From the NCBI GenBank assembly GCA_023511485.1, contig JAIMBH010000003.1, forward strand, positions 1-64,000: 64,000 nucleotides of DNA, in the 5' to 3' direction. The notes below the pieces were generated by a model. It was given only the letters and a program-made list of their open reading frames with translations, searched no databases and was not told the origin of the DNA. Shown here one piece after another: positions 36,224-45,517 of this stretch. Positions within the stretch are counted from its first letter, which is position 1; each line of letters starts with the position of its first letter. The translations under genes and the position numbers were made by a program. The stretch comes from Bacillota bacterium. GTDB taxonomy: Bacteria > Actinomycetota > Aquicultoria > Aquicultorales > Aquicultoraceae.

Positions 36224-36549
36224 TGGCTGAGAAAACGAAAATGAAGTGGGACATTAGAGATATAGATAACTGGGGCTGGAAGAAGGTTCCGATGGGTGCC
36301 ACCATCCAAGAGGCTGGAAACGCCGCTTACTACAGAACCGGCGGCTGGCGTACAGACAAGCCAGTACTAGATAAAGAGAAATGCACAAACTGCCTCATCT
36401 GCTGGATCAACTGCCCCGACTCATCCATCATGGTCAACGATGCCAAGATGGAAGGCTTTGATTATGACCACTGCAAGGGTTGCGGTATCTGCGCCAAGGT
36501 GTGTGCACCGAAGGCAATTGAGATGCAGCCGGAAGGGGGCGAGGAATAG
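36223..36549 (+). CDS. porD: Pyruvate:ferredoxin oxidoreductase, delta (ferredoxin) subunit
   Basis: A 108-residue iron-sulfur subunit with two [4Fe-4S] motifs, CTNCLICWINCPDS and CKGCGICAKVCAPKAI, preceded by a W/K-rich segment (GAWRT-like GGWRTDKPVLD). It passes electrons from the TPP centre to external ferredoxin. The ATG overlaps the porC stop by one base. Confidence 0.94.
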   Translation: MAEKTKMKWDIRDIDNWGWKKVPMGATIQEAGNAAYYRTGGWRTDKPVLDKEKCTNCLICWINCPDSSIMVNDAKMEGFDYDHCKGCGICAKVCAPKAIEMQPEGGEE

Positions 36550-37787
36550 TGGCAAAAGTTGCGACAAAGCCAAAGACAACTAAAACAAGTTCCGGTAAAG
36601 CAAAGGCGATAACTGTTGCGATGACCGGTAATGCGGGCTGTGCGCTTGCTATGAAACAGATTAACCCGGATGTCGTTGCAGCATACCCAATCACGCCGCA
36701 GACAACAATTGTTGAGGAATTTGCCAGTTATGTGGCAAACGGCGTTGTAGATACCGAATATGTCAACGTGGAATCCGAGCATAGCGCGATGAGTGCCTGT
36801 ATCGGTGCATCGGCTGCCGGTGCGCGTGTCATGACGACGACTTCGTCTCAGGGTCTCGCACTTATGTGGGAGGAGCTCTCCATCGCATCTGCAATGCGAC
36901 TGCCCATTGTCATGCATAACGTAAACCGTGCACTATCTGGACCGATTAACATCCACTGCGATCACTCCGACTCAATGGGTGCACGTGACATGGGCTGGGT
37001 GCAGATTTTTGGTGAAAACGCGCAAGAGGCATACGACAACACGATTATCGCAGTAAGAGTTGCTGAGCATGAAAAGGTTCTCCTTCCCGTTATGATTTTG
37101 CACGATGGTTTTATTACCAGCCATGCGATTGACCGCTTTGATGTTCTGGAGGATGATGTAGTTAAGGAGTTTGTTGGCGAGTACAAGCCAAAGCAGGCTC
37201 TTCTTGATATTGATAACCCCAAAACCTTCGGTCCGTTTGCAATGCCAGCTTACTACTTCGAGCAGAGAAGGCAACTTCGTGCCGCTTTTGATGGAGCAAA
37301 GGATATTGTGCTGAAGGTTTCTAAAGAATACGGCAGGCTAACAGGACGAAAGTACGGTCTTTTTGAAGAATACAAACTAGACGATGCCCGTATCGCCATT
37401 GTAGTTATGGGCTCGACTGCCGGAACTACAAGGTATGTTATCGACCAGGCAAGAGCAAAAGGCGTAAAAGTCGGTATGTTAAAACTCAGGCTCTTTAGGC
37501 CTTTCCCGGCAGCAGAGATCGCAGAAGCCCTGTCTCATCTTAAGGCAGTAGCGGTTATGGATCGTGCAGATTCAATTGGTGCACTTGGCGGCCCGGTATA
37601 TATGGAGGTAAAGGCCGCTCTGTACAACCACAAGAAACGCCCGCATGTTCAGGGCTATGTATACGGACTTGGTGGTAGAGACACCGGCCCAGACCAAATT
37701 GAGACGGTAATCAACGATCTCAGACAGGTCGCAAGGGGTGCGGAGGCACCGCGTGAGCAAGTTACATTCCTGGGAGTAAAGGAGTAG
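36549..37787 (+). CDS. porA: Pyruvate:ferredoxin oxidoreductase, alpha subunit
   Basis: A 412-residue alpha subunit. After a basic 20-residue start it has the pyrimidine-binding YPITPQTTIVEEFASYV, the ESEHSAMSACIGASAAGARV segment with the catalytic Glu, and domain II (MGSTAGTTRYVIDQARAKG). Pyruvate specificity, not 2-ketoisovalerate or oxoglutarate, is inferred from the four-subunit porCDAB layout. GTG start overlapping the porD stop by one base. Confidence 0.93.
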   Translation: MAKVATKPKTTKTSSGKAKAITVAMTGNAGCALAMKQINPDVVAAYPITPQTTIVEEFASYVANGVVDTEYVNVESEHSAMSACIGASAAGARVMTTTSSQGLALMWEELSIASAMRLPIVMHNVNRALSGPINIHCDHSDSMGARDMGWVQIFGENAQEAYDNTIIAVRVAEHEKVLLPVMILHDGFITSHAIDRFDVLEDDVVKEFVGEYKPKQALLDIDNPKTFGPFAMPAYYFEQRRQLRAAFDGAKDIVLKVSKEYGRLTGRKYGLFEEYKLDDARIAIVVMGSTAGTTRYVIDQARAKGVKVGMLKLRLFRPFPAAEIAEALSHLKAVAVMDRADSIGALGGPVYMEVKAALYNHKKRPHVQGYVYGLGGRDTGPDQIETVINDLRQVARGAEAPREQVTFLGVKE

Positions 37788-37794
37788 GAGGCAA

Positions 37795-38718
37795 ATGGCA
37801 ACTATTAAAGAGATAAGTAAAAGAGAGGATCTCTTAAGCGGCGGCCACAGACTGTGTGCCGGTTGCGGTGCCTCCATTGCAGTGCGACAGGTACTGCTTG
37901 GGGCAAATGCTCCAGTTGTGGCGGGTTCCGCTACCGGGTGTCTTGAGGTCTCAACGACACCGTTTCCGTTTACTGCTTGGAAGACGCCGTTTATTCACAA
38001 TGCTTTTGAGAACGCAGCGGCAACAATCTCTGGTGTTGAGGCAGCTTACCAGGCGCTTAAGAGAAAAGGCAAAATCAATAAAGATATAAAATTTGTTGCG
38101 TTCGGTGGAGATGGCGGAACGTATGATATCGGTCTGCAGTCGCTCTCTGGCGCTATGGAGCGCGGACATAACATGGTCTATGTTTGTTATGACAACGGAG
38201 CTTATATGAATACCGGCATCCAGCGCTCTGGCGCAACCCCGTTTGGTGCAGCAACCACGACTTCGCCGGCGGGTAAGGTTCGTGCCGGCAAGCCGCAGCA
38301 GAGAAAAGATCTTACGCAGATCATGGCGGCGCACAACATCCCATATGTTGCGCAGGCAAGCATCAGCCACTGGAAAGACTTGATTGAAAAGGCTGAGAAG
38401 GCATTTGCAGTCGAGGGCCCGGCATTTTTGAATGTGCTTGCCCCGTGCCCGCGCGGCTGGAGGATTAAAAGCGACGAGACGGTCGAGATCGCAAAGCTTG
38501 GTGTTCAGACCGGCTTTTGGCCCCTCTATGAAGTTGAAGACGGTGAGTGGAAGCTAAACTTCAAGCCGAAGGAACTAAAGCCGATTACTGAGTTTTTGAA
38601 GCCACAGGGGCGATTTGCACATCTTTTCAAACCGGCAAATGAACATTTGCTTGAGGAATACCAGGAGCAGATTAATAAGAACTGGGCGCAACTTAAGAAG
38701 CGCTGTGGCGTTGAGTAG
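37795..38718 (+). CDS. porB: Pyruvate:ferredoxin oxidoreductase, beta subunit
   Basis: A 307-residue TPP-binding beta subunit: cysteines in LCAGCGASIAVRQVL (with further Cys in ATGCLEV), TPP/Mg motif GGDGGTYDIGLQSLSGAMERG and YDNGAYMNTGIQRSG. It catalyses oxidative decarboxylation of pyruvate to acetyl-CoA, or the reverse for carbon assimilation when the Wood-Ljungdahl pathway runs. GGAGG 6 bases before ATG. Terminator at 38729-38764. Confidence 0.95.
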   Translation: MATIKEISKREDLLSGGHRLCAGCGASIAVRQVLLGANAPVVAGSATGCLEVSTTPFPFTAWKTPFIHNAFENAAATISGVEAAYQALKRKGKINKDIKFVAFGGDGGTYDIGLQSLSGAMERGHNMVYVCYDNGAYMNTGIQRSGATPFGAATTTSPAGKVRAGKPQQRKDLTQIMAAHNIPYVAQASISHWKDLIEKAEKAFAVEGPAFLNVLAPCPRGWRIKSDETVEIAKLGVQTGFWPLYEVEDGEWKLNFKPKELKPITEFLKPQGRFAHLFKPANEHLLEEYQEQINKNWAQLKKRCGVE

Positions 38719-38728
38719 ATGAGTAGAG

Positions 38729-38764
38729 AAAGCCGGGGTTTCTTCAAGAAGCCCCGGCTTTTTA
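38729..38764 (+). terminator. Terminator after porCDAB
   Basis: AAGCCGGGG / CCCCGGCTT, extended by TTTCTT/AAGAA, then TTTTTATT. Confidence 0.9.
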
Positions 38765-38793
38765 TTGGACTGCGGATGCCTGATGGATACGTT

Positions 38794-38982
38794 TTAAGTT
38801 AGGATGCCGTGTGTCTTAAAGTAGTCACACTCCTTACAATAGGGAAGTTTTTGTACGAACGAGCCCTGTACTTTACCATCACAGAGTGTTCCAGATACCA
38901 TCCAGCAGGATCTGCCGGTCTGGTAAGCAGGGCAATCCTTAGCCCTATTTGCATCACACCCCTTAAACTCCCAGCAGTTCAT
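38794..38982 (-). CDS. Two-CW domain small cysteine protein
   Basis: A 62-residue cysteine-rich protein. It begins MNCWEFKGCD, continues with DCPAYQTGRSCWMVSGTLC and KVQGSFVQKL, and ends CKECDYFKTHG: the two-CW family pattern often found alone or attached to signalling proteins in anaerobes. Seven cysteines suggest metal or Fe-S binding; function unknown. Start ATG 38982, seven bases after GGGAGG; the ATG just before (38985) is too close to it. Confidence 0.8.
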   Translation of the reverse strand: MNCWEFKGCDANRAKDCPAYQTGRSCWMVSGTLCDGKVQGSFVQKLPYCKECDYFKTHGILT

Positions 38983-39242
38983 CATTATACCTCCCACTGC
39001 ATAAGGGATTGGCAAACATACCATATATTATATATACACAATATACGTATCGGAATTTAAGTCAGAATCTTTAGCGTTTTACTAGGATTTATTGTTAAGG
39101 GGGCTGGCTTTTCGACGGGTTCGACAGAACTCCTCAAAAGGGGTATATTAGCAATCAGCTGCCGCCTTTGGTAGTTGGATAAATTATAAATCGCTGGTTA
39201 CTTAAGAGCTATTAGCGGTCAGCAAATTCGAAGGATTAAACT

Positions 39243-39620
39243 ATGCGGCCAGTCATACCATTTAAAGAATATGAGAAGCTAACAACGCGCGATGTCTTTA
39301 TCGTTGTTGAGCCGATCGCATTAAAAATTGAGGAAGGCGAGATTGAGGACGCACGCCATATGCTGGGCAGACTCACCCTCTGGTTTCTTGACCAGATTGA
39401 GGCGGGAAAGCTCGAACCCTGGAAGGCACGCGACGCCTATTTTATTCTCCATACTTACCTTACCGACAATTACATAGGCGATATTATGGGCGAAGATGCT
39501 CATGAGCTTATCTACGAGGGAACGCTTCTTCATGAATATCTGGAAGAATATGGGCCAAACATCGGCTATATGCGGGATATTGCCAAGCGTCTTTTAGAGG
39601 AAGAAAAGGACGTGAATTAA
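39243..39620 (+). CDS. Hypothetical protein, helical, 125 aa
   Basis: A 125-residue acidic, mostly helical soluble protein (MRPVIPFKEYEKLTTRDVF in part at the start; repeated EAGKLEPWKARDAYFILHTY type segments). No domain recognised. A clear ATG preceded by GAAGGA and convergence with a minus-strand gene (4-base overlap at 39617-39620) support it as real. Confidence 0.65.
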   Translation: MRPVIPFKEYEKLTTRDVFIVVEPIALKIEEGEIEDARHMLGRLTLWFLDQIEAGKLEPWKARDAYFILHTYLTDNYIGDIMGEDAHELIYEGTLLHEYLEEYGPNIGYMRDIAKRLLEEEKDVN

Positions 39621-40045
39621 TCCTCCTTAGCCCTTGTTCTTGGGTCTTCTTTCCTCTTTCTAAATGGGATTACTTTTGCTTTTGTTCCTGACTGTTGAGC
39701 ACTTCTAGACCTGGTACCGCCAGGGTTATTTTGCTGAAATCGGTTCTGCTGGTACGGGATATGTGGCTTTCTGGGTCTTTTGTTTCTTAACCATAGCATG
39801 AGTGCCATGGCAGCAATTACTACTATAAGCAGCAAGAAAACATAGTTGGTCACGACAAGGGCGGCTCTTACTGTGGCGATTAAAACGGCCAGGGCAATCA
39901 ATATAAAAATATTTTTATAACCCTTGACCCTAAACCAGAATGAAGGTCCGCTTCGCCGTGGCTCGTAGACCAGAAGTGAGCCACAGTTAGGACATCTAAA
40001 TTTCCCGGATTCAAATTTACTTCCGCAATTTGGGCAATATGACAT
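39617..40045 (-). CDS. Zinc-ribbon membrane protein
   Basis: A 142-residue protein with an N-terminal zinc ribbon (YCPNCGSKFESGKFRCPNCGS, two CPxCG knuckles), two hydrophobic helices (about residues 45-63 and 66-86), and a basic, disordered C-terminal tail rich in R, K, Q and N. Such zinc_ribbon_2 membrane proteins are common in Gram-positive bacteria and lack a defined function. Confidence 0.75.
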   Translation of the reverse strand: MSYCPNCGSKFESGKFRCPNCGSLLVYEPRRSGPSFWFRVKGYKNIFILIALAVLIATVRAALVVTNYVFLLLIVVIAAMALMLWLRNKRPRKPHIPYQQNRFQQNNPGGTRSRSAQQSGTKAKVIPFRKRKEDPRTRAKED

Positions 40046-40097
40046 GATACTTCATTATACGTTTAACGAAAATTAATTAAAAGACGCTAGCGCTTGC

Positions 40098-40856
40098 TTA
40101 CCTGACAATAGATTCGTCTTCTTTACTATGTCCGATAAACTTATCCTGTCCTGGTTCGCTGGTTCGTATTTTAAGTAGCTCATCTAAAGTTACGAAATCG
40201 TATCCTTGTTTTTTTAAGCCCTCTATTATTAGAGGCAGGGCTTTTACGGTTTTTTCACGGTTAAGAAGTCCATCGTGTGCTAGTATGATGTCACCCGGTC
40301 TTACCTTTCGCAAAACTCGTTCAGCCTCACGCTCTGGGGTATGAGACCTCCTATGTTCTACGGCAATATCCCACAGAATTACCTTGTATCCTGCTTTAGA
40401 GGCTACTTGAATTGTCTCATCATTAAAATAACCTTTTGGTGGGCGAAAATACTGCGGCTTCTCTCCAGTTACCCGGTAAATGGTCTTCTCGCACCAGTCG
40501 ATCTCTTCTTTGATTTGATCCTCGGTCAGGCCTTTAAGTTTAACATGGTAATAGGTGTGATTGCCAATTAAATGCCCATGGCTGGCCACCTGGCGTGCTA
40601 GATTTGGAAACATGTTGACCCGGCTGCCGATCAAAAAAAACGTAGCTTTAATGTGATTCTTTTCCAGTATCGCTAGTATTTTGGGCGTATATCTGGGGTC
40701 AGGGCCATCGTCGAAGGTAAGAGCAACGGCTTTGCGTGGATTCTGGTTGGCGACCATGGATGCGCCCGTTACTAAGGCCAGCACGAAGAGTACGGCTACT
40801 GCGGCTATAATGATAAATAGCTTTCTTGTAGCTAAAAATTTAGGCATTTTTTCCAA
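40098..40856 (-). CDS. Polysaccharide deacetylase (NodB/PdaA-like)
   Basis: A 252-residue carbohydrate esterase family 4 protein with an N-terminal membrane anchor or signal (about residues 8-30). NodB motifs: TFDDGPD (catalytic base and metal Asp), HTYYH (metal His pair), RPPKGYFND, DIAVEHRR and ILAHDGL. It likely removes acetyl groups from cell-wall or surface glycans outside the membrane. Standing alone. Confidence 0.92.
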   Translation of the reverse strand: MEKMPKFLATRKLFIIIAAVAVLFVLALVTGASMVANQNPRKAVALTFDDGPDPRYTPKILAILEKNHIKATFFLIGSRVNMFPNLARQVASHGHLIGNHTYYHVKLKGLTEDQIKEEIDWCEKTIYRVTGEKPQYFRPPKGYFNDETIQVASKAGYKVILWDIAVEHRRSHTPEREAERVLRKVRPGDIILAHDGLLNREKTVKALPLIIEGLKKQGYDFVTLDELLKIRTSEPGQDKFIGHSKEDESIVR

Positions 40857-41028
40857 AAGTGCATTCTCCTGCCAGTTAATTTTATTAACTTTGGGATTTA
40901 CGCAACCGGCAAAACCATAATAAAATAGTTTGGTCTGATAAAGTAAGAATACAAGAGTTGGAAGGCAAAGACCAAGGGATAAATAGCAAAATTATATGGT
41001 AATTTCTACCGCCTATGTTTCTCGGCCG

Positions 41029-41057
41029 TTGATACGAGGCCTTTTAGCTGGTACAAT
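41029..41057 (+). promoter_or_regulatory. Promoter for lysC-asd
   Basis: -35 TTGATA at 41029-41034 and -10 TACAAT at 41052-41057, 17-base spacer. Start predicted near 41064, leaving a leader of only about 20 bases, too short for a riboswitch. Confidence 0.75.
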
Positions 41058-41083
41058 AGCTATAAAGTTACGGAGGAAAATCT

Positions 41084-42322
41084 TTGGGTATTATTGTGCA
41101 AAAATTTGGCGGCAGCTCGGTAGCCGACGTCGAGAAGATAAAAAATGTCGCCAGAAGAGTTGTTGCAACAAAACTGGATGGTCACTCGGTTGTAGTAGTA
41201 GTTTCTGCATTGGGTGATACTACGGATGAGTTGGTTAAACTTGCCAGGCAAATCTCGGCTACCCCGCCGGAACGAGAAATGGATATGCTGCTTGCAACGG
41301 GCGAGCAGATTTCAGTGGCGCTTCTTGCTATGGCTATAGATGCTATGGGTCATGAGGCGATATCTTTTACCGGTTATCAGGTTGGCATATTAACCGATGA
41401 TTCCCATACTAAAGCAAGAATCGTTGATGTCAAATCTGAGCGCATCATAAGCGAACTTGACCGAGGATGTATTGTAATCGTTGCCGGCTTTCAGGGCGTA
41501 ACTGTTGACAATGACATCACAACTCTGGGTCGCGGTGGCTCAGACACCACGGCTGTCGCTTTGGCTGCGGCTTTAAAGGCAGACAAGTGTGAGATATATA
41601 CCGATGTCGAGGGGGTTTTCACTGCCGATCCTAGAATCGTGCCTGGGGCTTCACTCGTCCCGGAGATAACATATGAGGAAATGCTTGAAATGGCGGCAAC
41701 CGGCGCGAAAGTGTTGCAGCTTCGCTCGGTCGAATATGCCCGCAATCACGGCGTTGTCATACATGTCAAGAGCAGCTTTGTTGACAGCGGTGGAACGGTT
41801 GTCAAGGAGGAAGATGAGGGGATGGAAAGACCTATTATAAGTGGAGTAACACACGATACTAGTGAAGGAAAGATAACGATATTTGGTGTGCCGGATAGAC
41901 CCGGCATAGCGGCGAAGGTGTTCAGGCCGCTGGCTGCGGCAAATATCAACGTTGATATGATTGTGCAAAATGTGAGCACTGAAGGTCTGACCGATATCTC
42001 CTTTACAGTTAGCGATGATGACCTTCCCAGAGCCGAGTCTGTTATCAAAGGTATTGTTGAGGAACTTGGTGCCAAGGGATATAACACCGACACAAATATC
42101 GCCAAGGTTTCGATTATAGGCGCCGGAATGAAGAGCCACCCTGGCGTAGCGGCTGAGATGTTTGATGTTTTAGCCCGCAGCGGGATAAACATTCAGATGA
42201 TATCTACATCTCCAATCAAGATTGCCTGTGTTATTGAGGCTGGACAGGTTGAGATAGCAGTACGCGAACTGCATGAGCATTTCCAGCTAAGCGAGGAGGC
42301 AATCACGAGTGAGACTCTATAA
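41084..42322 (+). CDS. lysC: Aspartate kinase
   Basis: A 412-residue aspartokinase, the first step of the lysine/threonine/methionine pathway. Kinase domain: [30 protein letters not shown] and [13 protein letters not shown]. Two C-terminal ACT domains (about 265-335 and 345-410) mark a class that is feedback-inhibited by lysine and/or threonine. TTG start with CGGAGG 8 bases upstream. Overlaps asd by 14 bases. Confidence 0.95.
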   Translation: MGIIVQKFGGSSVADVEKIKNVARRVVATKLDGHSVVVVVSALGDTTDELVKLARQISATPPEREMDMLLATGEQISVALLAMAIDAMGHEAISFTGYQVGILTDDSHTKARIVDVKSERIISELDRGCIVIVAGFQGVTVDNDITTLGRGGSDTTAVALAAALKADKCEIYTDVEGVFTADPRIVPGASLVPEITYEEMLEMAATGAKVLQLRSVEYARNHGVVIHVKSSFVDSGGTVVKEEDEGMERPIISGVTHDTSEGKITIFGVPDRPGIAAKVFRPLAAANINVDMIVQNVSTEGLTDISFTVSDDDLPRAESVIKGIVEELGAKGYNTDTNIAKVSIIGAGMKSHPGVAAEMFDVLARSGINIQMISTSPIKIACVIEAGQVEIAVRELHEHFQLSEEAITSETL

Positions 42323-43310
42323 CGTTGCAGTAGTTGGAGCAACTGGCGCAGTTGGCGAAGAGATGCGCCTCATCCTGGAGGAGCGGAACTTTCCTGTCGG
42401 CAACTTAAAGCTTTTAGCCTCCGCACGCTCAGCTGGTAAGAAGTTTTCTTTTAAGGGAGAGGATATCGCTGTAGAAGAGCTAACCAAGGATTCTTTTTCC
42501 GGCATTGATATCGCACTTTTCTCGGCTGGTGCGTCTATTAGCAAAGAGTTTGCCCCGACGGCGGTTGAGGCCGGCGCAGTTGTTGTGGATAACTCAAGTG
42601 CATTTCGCATGGACGCAGATAAGCCTCTTGTTGTGCCTGAGGTAAATCCGGGGGATATAAAGAAGCATAATGGCATTATCGCCAATCCTAATTGCACGAC
42701 GATCATTATGCTTATTGCGCTAAAACCGCTATATGACTACAGCCGGATAAAAAGAGTAGTTGTTTCAAGCTACCAGTCGGCATCAGGTGCCGGTGCAAAA
42801 GGTATGGACGAGCTCATTGAGCAGACAAAGTCATTTGTAGCCGGCAAGGATATAGACGTCAAATTCTTTGCTTACCAGCTTCTTTTCAATCTCATCCCGC
42901 ATATCGATGTCTTCCAAGACAACGGATACACTAAGGAAGAGATGAAGATGGTAAACGAGACCAGAAAAATAATGGGCGATCCAGATATCTTGGTCAGTCC
43001 AACTTGCGTGCGCGTACCAGTTATTCGAGCGCATTCTGAGTCGATAAATATCGAGACTGAGGAAAAGATCACACCGGATAAAGCGCGCGAGCTATTTGCT
43101 AGGGCTCCGGGACTAAAAGTTATCGATGACCCAGCTAACAAAGAGTACCCAATGCCGCTCTTTGCCGCTGGCAAAGATGATTGCTTCGTTGGGCGTATCC
43201 GGGAAGACATCTCCTGCGAAAATGGTCTTAATTTCTGGGTGGTAGGCGACCAGATAAGAAAAGGCGCGGCATTGAATGCTGTGCAGATAGCCGAGGAACT
43301 TATTAAGTAA
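42309..43310 (+). CDS. asd: Aspartate-semialdehyde dehydrogenase
   Basis: A 333-residue NADP-dependent enzyme reducing aspartyl phosphate. N-terminal [18 protein letters not shown], the catalytic cysteine in [33 protein letters not shown], and the catalytic histidine region [19 protein letters not shown] start inside the lysC end: translationally coupled. Confidence 0.96.
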   Translation: MRLYNVAVVGATGAVGEEMRLILEERNFPVGNLKLLASARSAGKKFSFKGEDIAVEELTKDSFSGIDIALFSAGASISKEFAPTAVEAGAVVVDNSSAFRMDADKPLVVPEVNPGDIKKHNGIIANPNCTTIIMLIALKPLYDYSRIKRVVVSSYQSASGAGAKGMDELIEQTKSFVAGKDIDVKFFAYQLLFNLIPHIDVFQDNGYTKEEMKMVNETRKIMGDPDILVSPTCVRVPVIRAHSESINIETEEKITPDKARELFARAPGLKVIDDPANKEYPMPLFAAGKDDCFVGRIREDISCENGLNFWVVGDQIRKGAALNAVQIAEELIK

Positions 43311-43346
43311 AGCTTTATCCAGACGGTACTTTGGAGACTAAGCTAT

Positions 43347-43904
43347 ATGTTAAATAACGTAGATATTAATGAAGTCGCAAAATTTCATGGGCATCTCTGC
43401 CCAGGGCTTGTTCTTGGATATCGTGCTGCTTTAGTGGCTTTAGAGTGGCTTGAAAACCACCGGGCAGAAGATGAGGAAGTTATCGCCATTGTTGAGAACC
43501 GAGCTTGCGGGATAGACGCCATCCAGTACATGCTGGGCACTACTGCGGGCAAGGGAAACTTCTTCATAAAGGACTACGGCAAACATGTGTATACAATCGC
43601 AAATAGAAATACAGGAAAAGCACTTCGCATCTCAACTAAGCCCAAGGAGCGCTTTTCTAAAGAAGGAGAGACTCGCGAAGAGAGGGTAAAGCGGCTTTTG
43701 GGTGCGCCAAAAGAAGACCTCTTTGATCTGCGTGAAGTTATGATAGAGCTTCCGCCAAGGGCACAAGTTTTGCAGTCAGTAGTCTGCGATAACTGCGGTG
43801 AGGCCGCGATGGAGACTAGAATTAGGTTGTTCCAAGGCAAAAAGCTCTGTATCCCCTGTTTTGAAGCGGAGAGCCCCGATATTCATTTTCTGAACGGTAA
43901 GTAA
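43347..43904 (+). CDS. FmdE-family protein with zinc finger
   Basis: A 185-residue protein. The N-terminal FmdE domain (about 10-125) has FHGHLCPGLVLGYRAALVALE and ENRACGIDAIQYMLGTTAGKGN, including the Cys/His residues that bind metal in the family. A C-terminal zinc finger (CDNCGEAAMETR and CIPCFE) follows. FmdE was named from formylmethanofuran dehydrogenase operons of methanogens but also occurs in bacteria without that enzyme; its role there is unknown. It sits 36 bases after asd and may be co-transcribed. Confidence 0.85.
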   Translation: MLNNVDINEVAKFHGHLCPGLVLGYRAALVALEWLENHRAEDEEVIAIVENRACGIDAIQYMLGTTAGKGNFFIKDYGKHVYTIANRNTGKALRISTKPKERFSKEGETREERVKRLLGAPKEDLFDLREVMIELPPRAQVLQSVVCDNCGEAAMETRIRLFQGKKLCIPCFEAESPDIHFLNGK

Positions 43905-44119
43905 ATTATTAAAAAGATAACAGCAATAGCGATGGCAAAAATACCCCCCGATAAGATGTTTGCGCTGGTTGCATTTGGCATGGATGCTGTAAGTCGGGTT
44001 ACCGGCTCGCTAAGTATTAGGTAGAGTATTCCTAGTGGGACCACGACATAGATTAGCAAGAGTAAGAGTGCAAAAGAGACCCCGCCAAGCAGTTTAAAGA
44101 GACCCCTGGTTTTTCTCAT
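43883..44119 (-). CDS. Small two-span membrane protein
   Basis: A 78-residue protein with a basic start (MRKTRGLFKLL) and two hydrophobic helices (about 12-35 and 54-75). ATG 44119 is chosen over 44176 because GGGAGGGAAAGG lies directly before it. Its 3' end overlaps the FmdE-family gene tail to tail by 22 bases. No family recognised. Confidence 0.55.
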   Translation of the reverse strand: MRKTRGLFKLLGGVSFALLLLLIYVVVPLGILYLILSEPVTRLTASMPNATSANILSGGIFAIAIAVIFLIIYLPFRK

Positions 44120-44308
44120 TGCCTTTCCCTCCCCTAAAAGACCGACCGGCGTCATACTAAGTATAGTTTGCACCATTTTTCACTATCTTAAACATTAATT
44201 TTAGTAAACGGTCTAAAATAAAAATAAACGGCATAATTTAGGTGTTAAACGGTTTTACAAGCCTTGTTTACAAAGGCTTAGGCAAAATTTAACAATTAAT
44301 CAGCTTCC

Positions 44309-45277
44309 TTAACGGGTTCTAAGCTCATAGGCTGGTCCGACGTGCACATCGGCGGTTGCTCCGGTTATCGTCTCGCTGATTTTTTTCTCAACCATATCGG
44401 CAATTGCATGTCCCTGTTCAACCGAAAGATTTTTGTCGACCAGAATATGCAGTGTGATCACTTTTCGCGCGCCGTAGTCGTGGACAAATATTGCATGTGC
44501 GCCTTTTACTCCCTTTACCGAGCGGGCGATAAAGCGTATGAGGTCGATAGTGTCTTCACTGGGCGCGCGGCCCAGCAAGAAGCTTGAGGCGTCACGGGCA
44601 ATCCCGTAAGCGGTGTAAAGAATAAAGCCTACAACAGCAAGACCTGCTATGGCATCAAGACGGTTGAAGCCAAGAGCAACTCCACCAAGGCCGATGAGAA
44701 CCACAATAGCTGAAAGGCTATCAACCCGCTGATTTGCCGAGTCGGCAACTAATATGCCGGCCTCAATGCGCCGGCCAAGGTCAATCGCGACACGGGCGAG
44801 GAACTCTTTTAAAAGAATGGTAAGAAAAAGGACCCCGATGGCATAGATATTTACGGCAATGGGAACCGGGTTAAACAACCGTGATATCGATTCTCTGGCG
44901 ATCTCAAATGCGAGAATTACAAGTATTGTCGCAGTGACCAGAGTCGCGATCGACTCAAATCGCCCGTGCCCGTAGGGATGTTCGGGGTCGGGGGGCTGTT
45001 TTGCTACACGAAAACCGACAATAACAATACCAGATGCAAAGATATCTGAGAGGCTATGGATAGCCTCGGCTATTAAAGCGATACTTCCAATGAGATACCC
45101 TACAAGGAGTTTAGAAGTAAAGAGGATTATCTCTATAGCTGCACCAAGCATTCCCTCTAAGTAGCCGTAAGATGCGCGGACGTCGATATTTTGCACGTTC
45201 TCGTAATTTGGGACAAGACGCTTCAGTAGAAAAGAATCAAACCTTTCTATTAGCGATTCTGTGCGCCTGGGTCTCAT
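44309..45277 (-). CDS. Cation diffusion facilitator transporter
   Basis: A 322-residue CDF exporter with six membrane helices and a C-terminal cytoplasmic ferredoxin-like domain (about residues 235-315, LHILVDKNLSVEQGHAIAD). The helix-2 metal site is HSLSD, and helix 5 carries NQRVD where many zinc CDFs have HHRSD, so the metal preference (Zn, Fe or Mn) is unsure. It uses proton exchange to expel divalent metal. Confidence 0.9.
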   Translation of the reverse strand: MRPRRTESLIERFDSFLLKRLVPNYENVQNIDVRASYGYLEGMLGAAIEIILFTSKLLVGYLIGSIALIAEAIHSLSDIFASGIVIVGFRVAKQPPDPEHPYGHGRFESIATLVTATILVILAFEIARESISRLFNPVPIAVNIYAIGVLFLTILLKEFLARVAIDLGRRIEAGILVADSANQRVDSLSAIVVLIGLGGVALGFNRLDAIAGLAVVGFILYTAYGIARDASSFLLGRAPSEDTIDLIRFIARSVKGVKGAHAIFVHDYGARKVITLHILVDKNLSVEQGHAIADMVEKKISETITGATADVHVGPAYELRTR

Positions 45278-45517
45278 AATTACACCTCGGTTTATATATA
45301 GCCAGAATAAAAGAAAAAGAAGCCGGGGTCGTAAAATAGCAGATAGCGGGTAGCAGATAGCACATAGAAGATAGCAGCAGAAGCGGTGAGCAGATTAAGG
45401 GCAAGTAGTACAAGTATACCTCTTGCCTCCTAGAGATAGATAAAGTTCAGTCTAACATCTACTTTCAAATTTCTACTCACTGGCTAGTAGGGTCTCGACC
45501 CTACTATAATGTGAGTC
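45278..45517. other. Intergenic region with degenerate repeats and helicase promoter
   Basis: Holds a run of AGATAGC-type repeats (GCAGATAGCGGGTAGCAG, CACATAGAAGATAGCAGC near 45340-45380) and, at its right end, a 22-bp palindrome with a -10 element. No gene seen. Confidence 0.5.
45485..45510 (+). promoter_or_regulatory. Palindrome overlapping the helicase promoter
   Basis: Perfect inverted repeat TAGTAGGGTC-TC-GACCCTACTA (45485-45506); TATAAT at 45505-45510 overlaps its right end. ATG at 45518 is 8 bases past the -10. Confidence 0.6.

Noticed and set aside
41064-41083. Lysine riboswitch before lysC
   Set aside because: The promoter leaves a leader of about 20 bases, far too short.
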